The notes under the pieces were generated by a model. That model had not been told where the DNA came from. It saw nothing but the letters and a program-made list of their open reading frames with translations, and ran no database searches. Both the position numbers and the translations under genes were made by a program. 64,000 bases of DNA from Candidatus Zhuqueibacterota bacterium (GTDB lineage: Bacteria; Zhuqueibacterota; Zhuqueibacteria; Residuimicrobiales; Oceaniaggregativiventaceae): contig WJME01000100.1 in the NCBI GenBank assembly GCA_014728115.1, positions 62,001 through 126,000 of the forward strand. The letters are read 5' to 3'. Below are positions 1-8,651 of this stretch, in pieces (position 1 is the first letter of the stretch; every line of letters starts with the position of its first letter).

Positions 1-1302
1 AAAGCCAGTACCCTTGCTGGAATCTTTATCTATATCAATAACAGTATCTTTGAGTCCCCCGATATTGTGCACAACAGGCAGTGTCCCATATCTCAGACTA
101 TACATCTGATTCAGACCGCACGGTTCAAAGCGAGAGGGCATTAAAAACATATCCGTTCCGGCCTCGATAAGATGCGCCAGTTCCTCATCGAACTTTACAA
201 AGAGAGCCAATTTGTCGGAATTTTCCTTGCTGAGGGTCTCCAGCATATTTTGATAGTGTGGATCACCGGTTCCCAGGATCACCAGTTGTACATTTCTTTC
301 AAAAAGCTTGTCTTTGATTTTTTCGATCAGATCAAACCCTTTTTGCTCGGTAAGTCGGGAAATCATTCCGATCACGGGCACTGATTCATCAAAAGGTAAC
401 TTGGCTTGTTTTAAAAGAGCTCGTTTGTTTTCGAGTTTATCCTGCAGATTATTTACGGTATAATTAACAGGGATCATGGCATCTTTTTCAGGATCCCAGA
501 TCGTATAGTCGACTCCATTGAGAATACCGGTTAAATCTTTTGAGCGTGCTTTGAGCAATTTATCAAAGCCGGATCCAAACTCTGGGGTTTGAATTTCTTT
601 GGCATAGCTAGGACTAACCGTTGTGATGGCATCGGCACTACCGACTCCCAGTTTGAGGAAGCTGGCCTGACCATAAAACTCCATTTCGCCCCCTTCTTTT
701 ACCAGGGCTTGAGGCAGTCCAATGTCCTTGATCGACTCGGGAGCAAAATTTCCTTGAAAAGCGAGGTTATGAATAGAGAGCAAAGTTGCTGTATCGGAAA
801 AAAACTTTTCATCTCGATATTCGTTTTTTAAAAGCCATGGGATCAGCGCGGTCTGCCAGTCATTACAATGGATAATATCCGGTTCCCAGTGCAAGAGTTT
901 TGCAGTTTCTAAAGCTGCCCGGCAGAAAAAGGCAAATCGTTCGGCATTATTGGAAAAGTCTCTACCTGTCTTTTGATCGACATAAAGATCTTTTTTATCA
1001 AAAAAAGGCTTGTAATCGAGAAAATAGACTTGAACTTTGGTATCGGGGATAAATGCTGATTTTGCCGAGGCAATGTGCTCTTTGGCTCCCATTTTCACAG
1101 AGAGCTTGCGCAGGCGGATCACATCCCGCAAAACATATTTTCGTTCGCTGATAGAGCCATATTTGGGCATCATCACTCGGACGTCGTGGCCCTTTTCGAA
1201 AAGGGATTTAGGCAAGGCACTTGCCACATCCGCCAGACCACCGGTTTTAGCAAAGGGATCCACTTCGGAAGCCAGAAAAAGTATTCTGAGCCGATTCTTC
1301 AT
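1..1302 (-). CDS. glgA: Glycogen synthase (ADP-glucose type), C-terminus cut by window edge
   Basis: Transfers glucose from ADP-glucose to the growing alpha-1,4-glucan in cytoplasmic glycogen synthesis (GT5 family). The frame is open from an ATG at 1302 to the window edge, giving 434 residues; full-length bacterial GlgA is about 480, so roughly the last 50 are outside. The N-terminal ADP-glucose motif KTGGLADV is at residues 19-26. The C-terminal signature with SRFEPCGLNQMYSLRYG and GGLKDTV lies near residues 390-425. It is transcribed after the CpoB-like gene but separated from it by a strong terminator, with a promoter-like sequence between, so it is probably its own unit. No other glycogen genes are visible. 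Confidence 0.95.
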   Translation of the reverse strand, partial: MKNRLRILFLASEVDPFAKTGGLADVASALPKSLFEKGHDVRVMMPKYGSISERKYVLRDVIRLRKLSVKMGAKEHIASAKSAFIPDTKVQVYFLDYKPFFDKKDLYVDQKTGRDFSNNAERFAFFCRAALETAKLLHWEPDIIHCNDWQTALIPWLLKNEYRDEKFFSDTATLLSIHNLAFQGNFAPESIKDIGLPQALVKEGGEMEFYGQASFLKLGVGSADAITTVSPSYAKEIQTPEFGSGFDKLLKARSKDLTGILNGVDYTIWDPEKDAMIPVNYTVNNLQDKLENKRALLKQAKLPFDESVPVIGMISRLTEQKGFDLIEKIKDKLFERNVQLVILGTGDPHYQNMLETLSKENSDKLALFVKFDEELAHLIEAGTDMFLMPSRFEPCGLNQMYSLRYGTLPVVHNIGGLKDTVIDIDKDSSKGTGF

Positions 1303-1362
1303 ATATCTACCTACAGATTTTGTGGGGCGGGAACAAAAGGCTAAAAAATTGATTAAGATTTA

Positions 1363-1391
1363 AAAATACTGAATTTGGCAGAGAATTGCAA
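1363..1391 (-). promoter_or_regulatory. Candidate sigma70-type promoter of glgA
   Basis: On the minus strand TTGCAA (1386-1391) is followed after 17 bases by TATTTT (1363-1368), about 60 bases before the glgA ATG. It abuts the T-run of the upstream terminator, so one transcript would end and the next begin within a few bases. The match is by eye and modest (4 of 6 in each box). Confidence 0.35.
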
Positions 1392-1392
1392 C

Positions 1393-1416
1393 AAAAAAAG
1401 GGTGACCTTGTCACCC
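1393..1416 (-). terminator. Rho-independent terminator after the CpoB-like gene
   Basis: On the minus strand GGGTGAC, loop AAG, GTCACCC is followed directly by seven T. It starts 8 bases after the CpoB-like stop codon. A perfect 7-bp GC-rich stem plus T-run is a textbook intrinsic terminator. Confidence 0.9.
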
Positions 1417-1424
1417 TCTCGCAC

Positions 1425-2234
1425 TTACAATCCGGCCAGATATTGGTTGGCCTTGGGAACATATTCGCTATCTGGATAATTATCCAATAATTTTTGAAAT
1501 TCTACGCGAGCTTTTTCTCTGTTTCCAAGCTTTAAATAGCACAAACCCAGTTTCAATTGAGAATCATCATATTTATTTGAATTGCCATAGACAAATACTT
1601 TTTCGAATTCAATTATCGCCTGATGAAACTCATTCAGGCCGTAATAGCATTCACCTTTCCAGTATTGACAATTATCTTTGAGGTTTTGATTACCCGACAT
1701 TTCCAGCAAGGCATCAAATTCTCTCAAAGCCTGGCGATATTGGCGATTGTAATAGAGATCCAGTGCAGTGTTATATCGGTCTTTGAAACTCCCCGAAGCG
1801 ACAGTGGACGTAGCGGGTGTACTGCCATAGGTCGTTACCGTCGTAGACTTTTCCGATTTCAGATCTTGAATACGGCGATCGCGTTCTGCAAGCTCGGCTT
1901 TGAGGTTAGCGACCTGGAGATTTTTCTCATTGATATTTCTCTCAAGCGTCTCGATACGAGCTTCTAAATCTTCCACATCATGTGCGCCTGTACCCGATTC
2001 TTCGGCAGATGCGGTGGTCTCTTCACTTGTTGACAAACCTAAAAGACGAAGCACTTCATCTTCATCCGATTGACCACTTGATCGTTCTGTGCCGGTTGTA
2101 TCACTGAGAGAAGAAAAATCTTCGTTATCTGTTGCAGTCCCCTGCTCTCTGGATCCGGCACACCCTGTAATCAGGGCAATGGCCAATAGTATAACCAATA
2201 AAAATAAACCTTTGGTAAAAAGTAATCCTTTCAT
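1425..2234 (-). CDS. CpoB/YbgF-like TPR lipoprotein
   Basis: A 269-residue envelope protein. The N-terminus is a lipoprotein signal peptide ending in the lipobox ITGC, with Cys25 as the lipidation site. A polar Ser/Glu/Thr-rich linker follows, then a coiled coil near residues 87-130 (LEARIETLERNINEKNLQ and heptads after it), then tetratricopeptide repeats from about 150 to the end. This is the order in YbgF/CpoB, which links the Tol-Pal system to peptidoglycan synthesis. CpoB itself is usually soluble and sits beside tolB-pal; here the protein is lipidated and no tol-pal genes are near. It lies downstream of lgt, the enzyme that would modify it. An outer-membrane-assembly TPR lipoprotein (BamD-like) is an alternative. 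Confidence 0.7.
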   Translation of the reverse strand: MKGLLFTKGLFLLVILLAIALITGCAGSREQGTATDNEDFSSLSDTTGTERSSGQSDEDEVLRLLGLSTSEETTASAEESGTGAHDVEDLEARIETLERNINEKNLQVANLKAELAERDRRIQDLKSEKSTTVTTYGSTPATSTVASGSFKDRYNTALDLYYNRQYRQALREFDALLEMSGNQNLKDNCQYWKGECYYGLNEFHQAIIEFEKVFVYGNSNKYDDSQLKLGLCYLKLGNREKARVEFQKLLDNYPDSEYVPKANQYLAGL

Positions 2235-2496
2235 CGTTCTCTCCCAGATTAATGATCACATCACCTCACCCCACACACCTCGATCTGTCTACCCGGGTCG
2301 TGGGTGTCGATAGCACCAAATAGCAAAACAGATGTTGCCTTTTGAAACACTCCCCATCCACAGGAGACGCGACGCAAGAACTCTGATGCAATACTCTAGA
2401 GTCACAAAGGCTGCCTAGTGCGTAATTTTCTAAATATATCCATGTACAAGAAAAAAGTCAAGCAATATTTGCAAAATCAATGCTTTACCTATCGCT

Positions 2497-3318
2497 CTAT
2501 GCTGTGGCATCTTTTTCAGAAGAAACTCGCGATCCGAAATACAAGGCAACAATTCCTGCAATCACAAAGAGGATACTGATCCCCTGATTCACACTCAGGC
2601 CCAGGCCTCCGATCTTGAACAGGACCATGCTGGATTCATAATACCGAAAAATATCGATGATAAATCTCGAAATGCCATAGAGAATGAGAAACCAATAAAA
2701 CAAATACCCTTCAAAATGTTTTTTTCTGTCCATAGCGAGCAAAGCAACAAAAATGATCAATCCATAAAGAGAAGAGTATAGCTGGGTAGGGATCAACGGA
2801 ACACCAGGGAATACGCTTCCTGCCGCACTATCCGCAGGAAAGGTTACACAAAGGTGACCATGCTCGCAGGGAAGTCCATAACAACAGCCGTTTAAAAAGC
2901 AGCCTATTCGTGTCAAAAAGATTCCCAGCCCAACGCTGGGGATCACGACATCCGCAAATCTTAAAAACGGGAGTTTCTTTTGTCGTAAATAAACAAATGA
3001 AGAAATAAACGAGAGAATGACTCCACCCAATAGAGTCAGACCCGCCAACCCGATCTGACCGCTGCTTTGAAATGGATTGATCGTATCCAGCCAGTGGCCG
3101 CGGAATTCGTCCAGATGAGCGACGACATAGAGAAACCGGGATCCCACAATGGCACTGATCAGAATGATGACAGACAGATCCATGACATGATTGGGGTTAA
3201 CATCCCTTTTCTTTGCTCGATGCACGGCCAACATAATTCCTAATAAAAAGGACAGTGCCAGCATTAATCCATATCCACGCAATTCAAAGGCTCCAACTTT
3301 AAACAATACTGGTTGCAC
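2497..3318 (-). CDS. lgt: Prolipoprotein diacylglyceryl transferase
   Basis: Adds diacylglycerol from phosphatidylglycerol to the lipobox cysteine of prolipoproteins, the first step of lipoprotein maturation in the inner membrane. The 273 residues match the family length. Hydrophobic helices run throughout and the Lgt signature RIGCFLNGCCYG is near residues 137-148, with the preceding GLGIFLT stretch. It is the last gene of the cell-shape operon, 8 bases after rodA. The 262 bases between it and the CpoB-like gene contain no gene and no strong hairpin. Confidence 0.95.
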   Translation of the reverse strand: MQPVLFKVGAFELRGYGLMLALSFLLGIMLAVHRAKKRDVNPNHVMDLSVIILISAIVGSRFLYVVAHLDEFRGHWLDTINPFQSSGQIGLAGLTLLGGVILSFISSFVYLRQKKLPFLRFADVVIPSVGLGIFLTRIGCFLNGCCYGLPCEHGHLCVTFPADSAAGSVFPGVPLIPTQLYSSLYGLIIFVALLAMDRKKHFEGYLFYWFLILYGISRFIIDIFRYYESSMVLFKIGGLGLSVNQGISILFVIAGIVALYFGSRVSSEKDATA

Positions 3319-3326
3319 AACTCCTC

Positions 3327-4553
3327 CTAGCGAAATAAATGATAACGGTTCTTTGATGCATTGGCAATCAGTCCGACAATGACCATACTGGTAATCATTG
3401 AAGATCCTCCATAACTCACCAATGGCAAGGGCAAACCCGTGACTGGCATGACCCCTACGGTCATTCCGATATTAACGATGACCTGAAATCCAATCATCGA
3501 CACCAAACCAATCACCACCATGCTGTCGAATTGATGCTTGGTCGATGCGGAAATATATATCGAACGTATAATGAGAATGAAAAAAAACGAAATCAGCAGA
3601 AATGATCCGATAAAGCCCCATTCTTCAGCCAGAACAGAAAAAATAAAGTCTGTATGCTGAGCAGGCAAAAATCGCAACTGGGTTTGAGTGCCTTGCAATA
3701 ATCCTTTACCAAACAACCCCCCGGAACCGATAGCGACTTTGGATTGAATAATCTGGTATCCGGCACCTCTTGGATCAGATATCAGGCCGAGAAAAGTCAG
3801 AATTCTGTTCTGTTGATAAGGGTGAAGATGGTTCCATACTTGCGGAGCGATTGCACCTACTAAAACATTGATCACAAACACCGAAGCAAAAATCAAAATT
3901 CCCCTGCGAGACCACAAAAGAATGAGAGAAATGATCGCCATAATCAGAAAGAAACTATAAAAATTAAAAGAGGCGATAAAGGTCATCACCGGAGCGCATA
4001 TCACAAAAATGGCAAACGGACTCAATCCTCTCCAGTAGAGCATGGGAATAGGAACAATCAAAAAGGTGAGCGCTGTTCCGAGGTCCGGTTGCTTGATCAC
4101 CAGGAGAAATGGCAACAACACCATCAAAAGGGCCACAAAGAGGTGATTCATGTCATTGGGATCCCGGTCCTCTTCGGTAAAATACCGCGCCAGAGCGAGG
4201 ACCAATACGGGTTTCATAAACTCTGAAGGCTGGATTTTGATAGCCCCCAATTCGAACCAACGGCTGGTGGGACCGGAGGGGCCCATCAATTCCAGCAGTA
4301 AAAGCATTCCGATTAAAAGAGCATAAGCAGGATATGATAGCGAAAAAAAGAGTTTTGAAGGCAAAAAAGTGATTATAAGGGCAATAGCGCTGCCGATCAG
4401 AATCCATATGAATTGCCTCTCAAAGCTGCCTCTGAGAACAGGCGACTCACTCCCGGCTGTGGCACTGTAGACAGCCAGCAAGCTAAAGCATAGTAACAAG
4501 GCAACCGGGAAAAAAATCGTCCAGTCTATTTTGGATTTATCAAGATTAAGCAT
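3327..4553 (-). CDS. rodA: Rod-shape SEDS glycosyltransferase RodA
   Basis: Polymerises lipid II glycan strands in the elongasome together with PBP2. The product is a polytopic SEDS protein with the C-terminal signature PVTGLPLPLVSYGGSS and the internal RWFELGAIKIQPSEFMKP region. I place the start at the ATG at 4553, 4 bases beyond the mrdA stop. The frame is open to a TTG at 4574 inside mrdA, but the 408-residue form has the usual short N-tail before the first membrane helix. FtsW is the main alternative, but the mrdA neighbour and operon favour RodA. Confidence 0.93.
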   Translation of the reverse strand: MLNLDKSKIDWTIFFPVALLLCFSLLAVYSATAGSESPVLRGSFERQFIWILIGSAIALIITFLPSKLFFSLSYPAYALLIGMLLLLELMGPSGPTSRWFELGAIKIQPSEFMKPVLVLALARYFTEEDRDPNDMNHLFVALLMVLLPFLLVIKQPDLGTALTFLIVPIPMLYWRGLSPFAIFVICAPVMTFIASFNFYSFFLIMAIISLILLWSRRGILIFASVFVINVLVGAIAPQVWNHLHPYQQNRILTFLGLISDPRGAGYQIIQSKVAIGSGGLFGKGLLQGTQTQLRFLPAQHTDFIFSVLAEEWGFIGSFLLISFFFILIIRSIYISASTKHQFDSMVVIGLVSMIGFQVIVNIGMTVGVMPVTGLPLPLVSYGGSSMITSMVIVGLIANASKNRYHLFR

Positions 4554-4557
4554 GGTT

Positions 4558-6345
4558 CTAGTCACGACTCGCAAATTTTTCTTTTAGCACAGGATATTTT
4601 TCAAAATAACGTCCAAGCACCTTTCCGGCAATCGGTGCTGCGTTTGCTCCCCCGCCTCCTCCGTTTTCGACCAGAACACAAATCGCGACCCGTGGATCTT
4701 GTGCCGGACCAAAGCCGATGAACCAGGCATGAGGTTCTCCATGCGGATTTTGGGCAGTCCCTGTTTTGCCACACATCGACAGTCCTCTGACACCGGCGGC
4801 TTTACCTGTTCCCATATCGCCATGGATCACCATGTTTGTGCCTTCGATAAGCACCTCATAGGTTTCGGGGGTAATACCGTTTACCTCATGCGGAACGGGT
4901 TGAAAAAATGTTGTATCCTGTTGTTCGATATGCACAGACTTGTACATCAGGTGGGGTTCAAAATAGTGACCGCGATTGGCCATCATTGCTGCGAACTGGG
5001 CGAGCTGTAATGGAGTTGTCAAAAGATCGCCCTGGCCAATACCCAGGTTGAGCATATTTCCGCGCGTCCACCCGCGTTTGCCATATGTTTTATTCATATA
5101 CTCGCTATCTGGCACCAAACCACTGACTTCATGCAGCAGATCAATACCGGTTCGTTTACCAAATCCAAATCGTCTGGCAAATTCTGCCCATTCATCGACA
5201 TTCACTTTGAGAGAAAGATTGTAAAAATAGACATTGCACGATTGTTCTATGGCATGGAGCATATCCACGCGTCCATGTCCTCCGGCATTCCAGCAGTGAA
5301 AAACTCTCCGGCCAAACTGCATATAGCCAGGACATACAACGCTATAAGACGGTGTTACCACCCCTTGTTCGAGTGCAGCAGCCGCCAAGACCAACTTGAA
5401 GGTAGAGCCCGGAGGAAAAGCCGACTGAACGGCGCGATCATATAATGGTCGATCCTCGTTGTTCACCAATTCACGCCATACTTTATTGGTCACGACATCG
5501 GCAAAGATATGAGGATCATAATCAGGCTTGCTGGTCATCACGAGGACCTGGCCGTTTCGCACATCCAGCATGACCACACTGCCGCGAGAGCCCTCTAAAG
5601 ATTTTTCGGCGAGCAATTGCAGCTCTGCATCCAAAGTAAGATATAAATCGGCTCCCCGTTTTGGTGCTTTTTCACCTTCTAAGTGAATATCCCGGATTTC
5701 TCTTCCCAGCGCATCCACCTCGAGAAAATCATATCCCACTGAGCCCCGGAGCAGACGGTCATATACTTTTTCGATCCCGCTCTTTCCGACATAATCACCG
5801 GCTCGCAAATTTTCTTCGCTTCTGCGCTCGAGTTCGGATTTGGCGATTTCGCCGAGATAGCCGAAAAGATGAGGAGCTCTGACACCATAAGGATACATGC
5901 GTTTCGGATCCACATCATATATTACGCCGGGCAATTCCAGGCGCCGTTCTTCAACTTGAACCAATGTGCTATAATCAATGTTGCGTTTGATTTTTACAGG
6001 AGAAAAAGGACTATCGGCCTGTCTCAATTCCTTTTTGAGGGTTTGTTCGGGAGTATGCAGAATATTCGAAAGAATAGTCAGAACAGAATCATTTTTGTTA
6101 CATTCAAACGGAATGGCGCTCAGTGAATACGAAGGGGTGTTATCGACCAGAATATCACCCTGACGATCATAGATCAAGCCCCGTGTGGGTTGAATCACAT
6201 ACCGCCGAATCCGGTTGCTCTCGGAATGCTGTAGATATTTTTGTCCTTTATAGATCTGCAAATAAAAAAGTTCGATCAACAAAAAGGCGAACAAGAGGGT
6301 AAAGGCAGCGTAAAAGATGAATTTTTTACCGGACAGGTTTGTCAT
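4558..6345 (-). CDS. mrdA: Penicillin-binding protein 2 (elongation transpeptidase)
   Basis: Cross-links peptidoglycan during rod elongation as RodA's partner. The 595 residues have an N-terminal membrane anchor (about 9-30), a class B PBP dimerisation region, and a transpeptidase domain. All three catalytic motifs are visible: STFK with Ser314 and Lys317, SCN at 369-371, and KTGT at 527-530. It begins 2 bases after mreD and ends 4 bases before the likely rodA start, so translation is probably coupled. Length and motif spacing are normal. Confidence 0.96.
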   Translation of the reverse strand: MTNLSGKKFIFYAAFTLLFAFLLIELFYLQIYKGQKYLQHSESNRIRRYVIQPTRGLIYDRQGDILVDNTPSYSLSAIPFECNKNDSVLTILSNILHTPEQTLKKELRQADSPFSPVKIKRNIDYSTLVQVEERRLELPGVIYDVDPKRMYPYGVRAPHLFGYLGEIAKSELERRSEENLRAGDYVGKSGIEKVYDRLLRGSVGYDFLEVDALGREIRDIHLEGEKAPKRGADLYLTLDAELQLLAEKSLEGSRGSVVMLDVRNGQVLVMTSKPDYDPHIFADVVTNKVWRELVNNEDRPLYDRAVQSAFPPGSTFKLVLAAAALEQGVVTPSYSVVCPGYMQFGRRVFHCWNAGGHGRVDMLHAIEQSCNVYFYNLSLKVNVDEWAEFARRFGFGKRTGIDLLHEVSGLVPDSEYMNKTYGKRGWTRGNMLNLGIGQGDLLTTPLQLAQFAAMMANRGHYFEPHLMYKSVHIEQQDTTFFQPVPHEVNGITPETYEVLIEGTNMVIHGDMGTGKAAGVRGLSMCGKTGTAQNPHGEPHAWFIGFGPAQDPRVAICVLVENGGGGGANAAPIAGKVLGRYFEKYPVLKEKFASRD

Positions 6346-6347
6346 GA

Positions 6348-6836
6348 TTAAAAAGGTTCCTCTACCATTTCAATTCTTCGCCATGCACTTTCAGTTAGAA
6401 ATGCAAAAATAATCATTCCGACAAGTGAAGTATATATTCCGGCCAGGACAGCCTTTATGAGAACAGTGCCAAAGGGTATATTGGGCACAAAAAGAGCCAC
6501 AAGAAAGTTGTGAATCAAATCCGCCATAAAAATAATCAAACCGGGAACCAGGATACGATGAGTTCTCGACAGACCGACAAATTGACCAAAAAAGAATCCA
6601 ATGACCGATTTGGTCAAGGCATTCAAGCCGATCAAGCCTGAGCCGGCCAAATCCTGGAAAAGACCAAAGACAAACCCGATTGTCGTCGAACGGGCTCTTC
6701 CTTCGACCAAGCCGACATAGGCCAATACCACAATCGAAAAATGCGGACTGATTCCGCGAATCGATAAAAGATCAGAAATGGTCATCTCAAAGAGAATAAC
6801 AATGATAAAAGAGAGTGCATAAAAGATATACTTCAT
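6348..6836 (-). CDS. mreD: Rod shape-determining membrane protein MreD
   Basis: A 162-residue inner-membrane protein of the elongasome with five or six hydrophobic helices and the typical MreD stretch around GFVFGLFQDLAGSGLIGLNA. It bridges MreC to the cytoplasmic elongasome parts. Its ATG shares one base with the mreC stop codon, and mrdA follows after 2 bases. MreD is poorly conserved, so position between mreC and mrdA carries much of the evidence. Confidence 0.9.
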   Translation of the reverse strand: MKYIFYALSFIIVILFEMTISDLLSIRGISPHFSIVVLAYVGLVEGRARSTTIGFVFGLFQDLAGSGLIGLNALTKSVIGFFFGQFVGLSRTHRILVPGLIIFMADLIHNFLVALFVPNIPFGTVLIKAVLAGIYTSLVGMIIFAFLTESAWRRIEMVEEPF

Positions 6837-7660
6837 CAGTCGTCAGATTCATTTTGAATATTCATGGGAATGGGCTGATTTTGTTTGACTATAAACACTT
6901 CTTCCAAACGATCAAAATCCACCAGAGCTTGTACAGCGATATCTTGAAACATGCCGGTACTGACACTCTCTACTTTAATTACTCTTCCGATCAACAGACC
7001 CGGCGGAAAAAGTGAACTCATTCCCGAGGTAATAACGACATCACCCACTTGTACATCGGCGCGATGATGTACGCCTTCGAGGACACCGATACTGCCGTCT
7101 TGCCATTTAAAAATCCCCTCCACGCGACTTCTCTGCATGCGAACGGCAACTCTGAAATTACGATCAATCAAGAGCTGTGCAGACGAGTAATTGGGTCCGC
7201 TCTGGGATATTTTACCGACCAGTCCATTTGCGGAAACTACAGGCATATTGGGTTGTACGTTTTGCTCCAGACCGGCTGAAAGAATAATGGTATGAATACC
7301 GGTTTGCTGTCTTCCCAGGACTTTTGCGGGTATGCAGTCATATTCCTGCATCAGTCCCAATCCAAGCAATTTGCGTAGTCGCTGATTTTCATGAAAAGCT
7401 TCATTGAGTTGGGCATTATAAAGTTGCAAGAGAGCGTTTTCACGACGCAAATCTCGATTGGTTTCCATAATATTAAAATACTGTCGTACTTTCCAAACAG
7501 GAGAAGCAATCCTGCCCATCATTTCGATCGCAAGAGCCTGAACTTTGCCATTATGTGTCTGTTCATTACTAAAAAAAATCAAACTCAATGAGACAAGGAC
7601 GGCCACAACGAGTATGAGATAATCTTGCCAATGATGAGCAAAATTTGAAAAACGACTCAA
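6836..7660 (-). CDS. mreC: Rod shape-determining protein MreC
   Basis: A bitopic elongasome protein of 274 residues that activates PBP2/RodA from the periplasm. It has one N-terminal membrane helix (about 15-30), a coiled coil near residues 60-95 (ETNRDLRRENALLQLYNAQL), and the beta-domain with VSANGLVGKISQ and GDVVITSGMSSLFPPGLLIG. It starts 2 bases after the LpxH-like gene. mreB, the usual first gene of this operon, is not present upstream. Confidence 0.94.
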   Translation of the reverse strand: MSRFSNFAHHWQDYLILVVAVLVSLSLIFFSNEQTHNGKVQALAIEMMGRIASPVWKVRQYFNIMETNRDLRRENALLQLYNAQLNEAFHENQRLRKLLGLGLMQEYDCIPAKVLGRQQTGIHTIILSAGLEQNVQPNMPVVSANGLVGKISQSGPNYSSAQLLIDRNFRVAVRMQRSRVEGIFKWQDGSIGVLEGVHHRADVQVGDVVITSGMSSLFPPGLLIGRVIKVESVSTGMFQDIAVQALVDFDRLEEVFIVKQNQPIPMNIQNESDD

Positions 7661-7662
7661 GC

Positions 7663-8463
7663 TTACTCCTGATCAACTGTAGTTACATGTTTATTATTAC
7701 CCGGGGGCATAGGCGGGTCATAATCGATTCCCTTTCCGCCTTTCCACTGCAACAACGAAGGGCCGGAGGTATCAATTTTGAGAAATGTTCTCGTTAACAT
7801 CCAGGATCCGGGATTAAGATACCATCCTCTATGATATTTTTCGATGGCTGCCCAGTGTGTATGACCCAGAACCACCATATCATATCCATTCTCTATTTTT
7901 TTGTATGCAAATTGTCTATAATCGGTATCATCATATGCTGCCTGCAATTCTTTTTTCGAATTCCGGGAAAGATGCGAAAAAAACAGAGCCAATGGAATAC
8001 CCACATCAGGATGCAGCAAGCGGTACAACTTTATATTCAACGGATGTCGCAAGATGCGTTTCAAGAGCCTGTACCCGTGATCATTCCGAAGCAGCCCATC
8101 GCCATGCCTGAGATATATTTGTCCGGCAGACGTATGAATCACAAAGTCATCAGGGTGAATCACCAGACCTATACGGGATTCCAGAAATGTGCCAAGCCAA
8201 AAGTCGTGGTTACCGGCCAGATAATCAATAGGTACACCTGTCCGACGTAACCCATAAAGGGCTGTCAAGGTTTCAAAATGATCCTGCATAATGACGCGAT
8301 GATATTCAAACCAAAAATCGAACAGATCACCACATATAATCAGGCGTCCTTGCTGTTCTTGCACGTGGTTCAAAAAACCAAAAAACTCTTGGCATTTATG
8401 CCGTTCTTTTAATTTCGTTTCAGCCCCCAAATGCGCATCGGAGACCAGGAACAAGGGTTGCAT
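7663..8463 (-). CDS. LpxH-like UDP-2,3-diacylglucosamine pyrophosphatase
   Basis: Probably cleaves UDP-2,3-diacylglucosamine to lipid X and UMP in lipid A synthesis. The calcineurin-type metallophosphoesterase motifs appear in order: VSDAHLGAE, GDLFDFW, AGNHDFW and, near the C-terminus, VVLGHTHWA. The fold and the GDLFDFW form are typical of LpxH and its relatives. I chose the ATG at 8463 (266 residues), since it places the DxH motif at residues 9-11 as in the family; the frame is open to a TTG at 8514. Length is a little above E. coli LpxH (240). It is the first gene of the shape operon. A generic UDP-sugar or other phosphoesterase remains possible. Confidence 0.8.
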   Translation of the reverse strand: MQPLFLVSDAHLGAETKLKERHKCQEFFGFLNHVQEQQGRLIICGDLFDFWFEYHRVIMQDHFETLTALYGLRRTGVPIDYLAGNHDFWLGTFLESRIGLVIHPDDFVIHTSAGQIYLRHGDGLLRNDHGYRLLKRILRHPLNIKLYRLLHPDVGIPLALFFSHLSRNSKKELQAAYDDTDYRQFAYKKIENGYDMVVLGHTHWAAIEKYHRGWYLNPGSWMLTRTFLKIDTSGPSLLQWKGGKGIDYDPPMPPGNNKHVTTVDQE

Positions 8464-8552
8464 GAAACGGTTCCAATAGATGAATCGATAATTTAGAAAA
8501 GGTAAAGATAACAATCCTCAAAATCAAGATTGTTCTTGAATGGCTTGATTTT

Positions 8553-8580
8553 CACAATGAAAATGTCTATTTTCATTGTG
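8553..8580. promoter_or_regulatory. Perfect inverted repeat between divergent lpxH-like and ispE genes
   Basis: CACAATGAAAA and TTTTCATTGTG form perfect 11-bp arms around a 6-base spacer. It lies in the only divergent intergenic region of this part, 90 bases from the lpxH-like start and 72 from ispE. Since both genes point away from it, a terminator is unlikely and an operator for one regulator serving both units fits better. This function is inference. Confidence 0.5.
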
Positions 8581-8651
8581 TTTGACGGCGATCCACCCAA
8601 ACGAGAGATTTACGTAACCGAGCCTTGTTTTTAAATCATTAACGGTGAATC

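Noticed and set aside
7831..8250. 139-residue plus-strand frame opposite the LpxH-like gene
   Set aside because: Shadow of a gene with intact metallophosphoesterase motifs.
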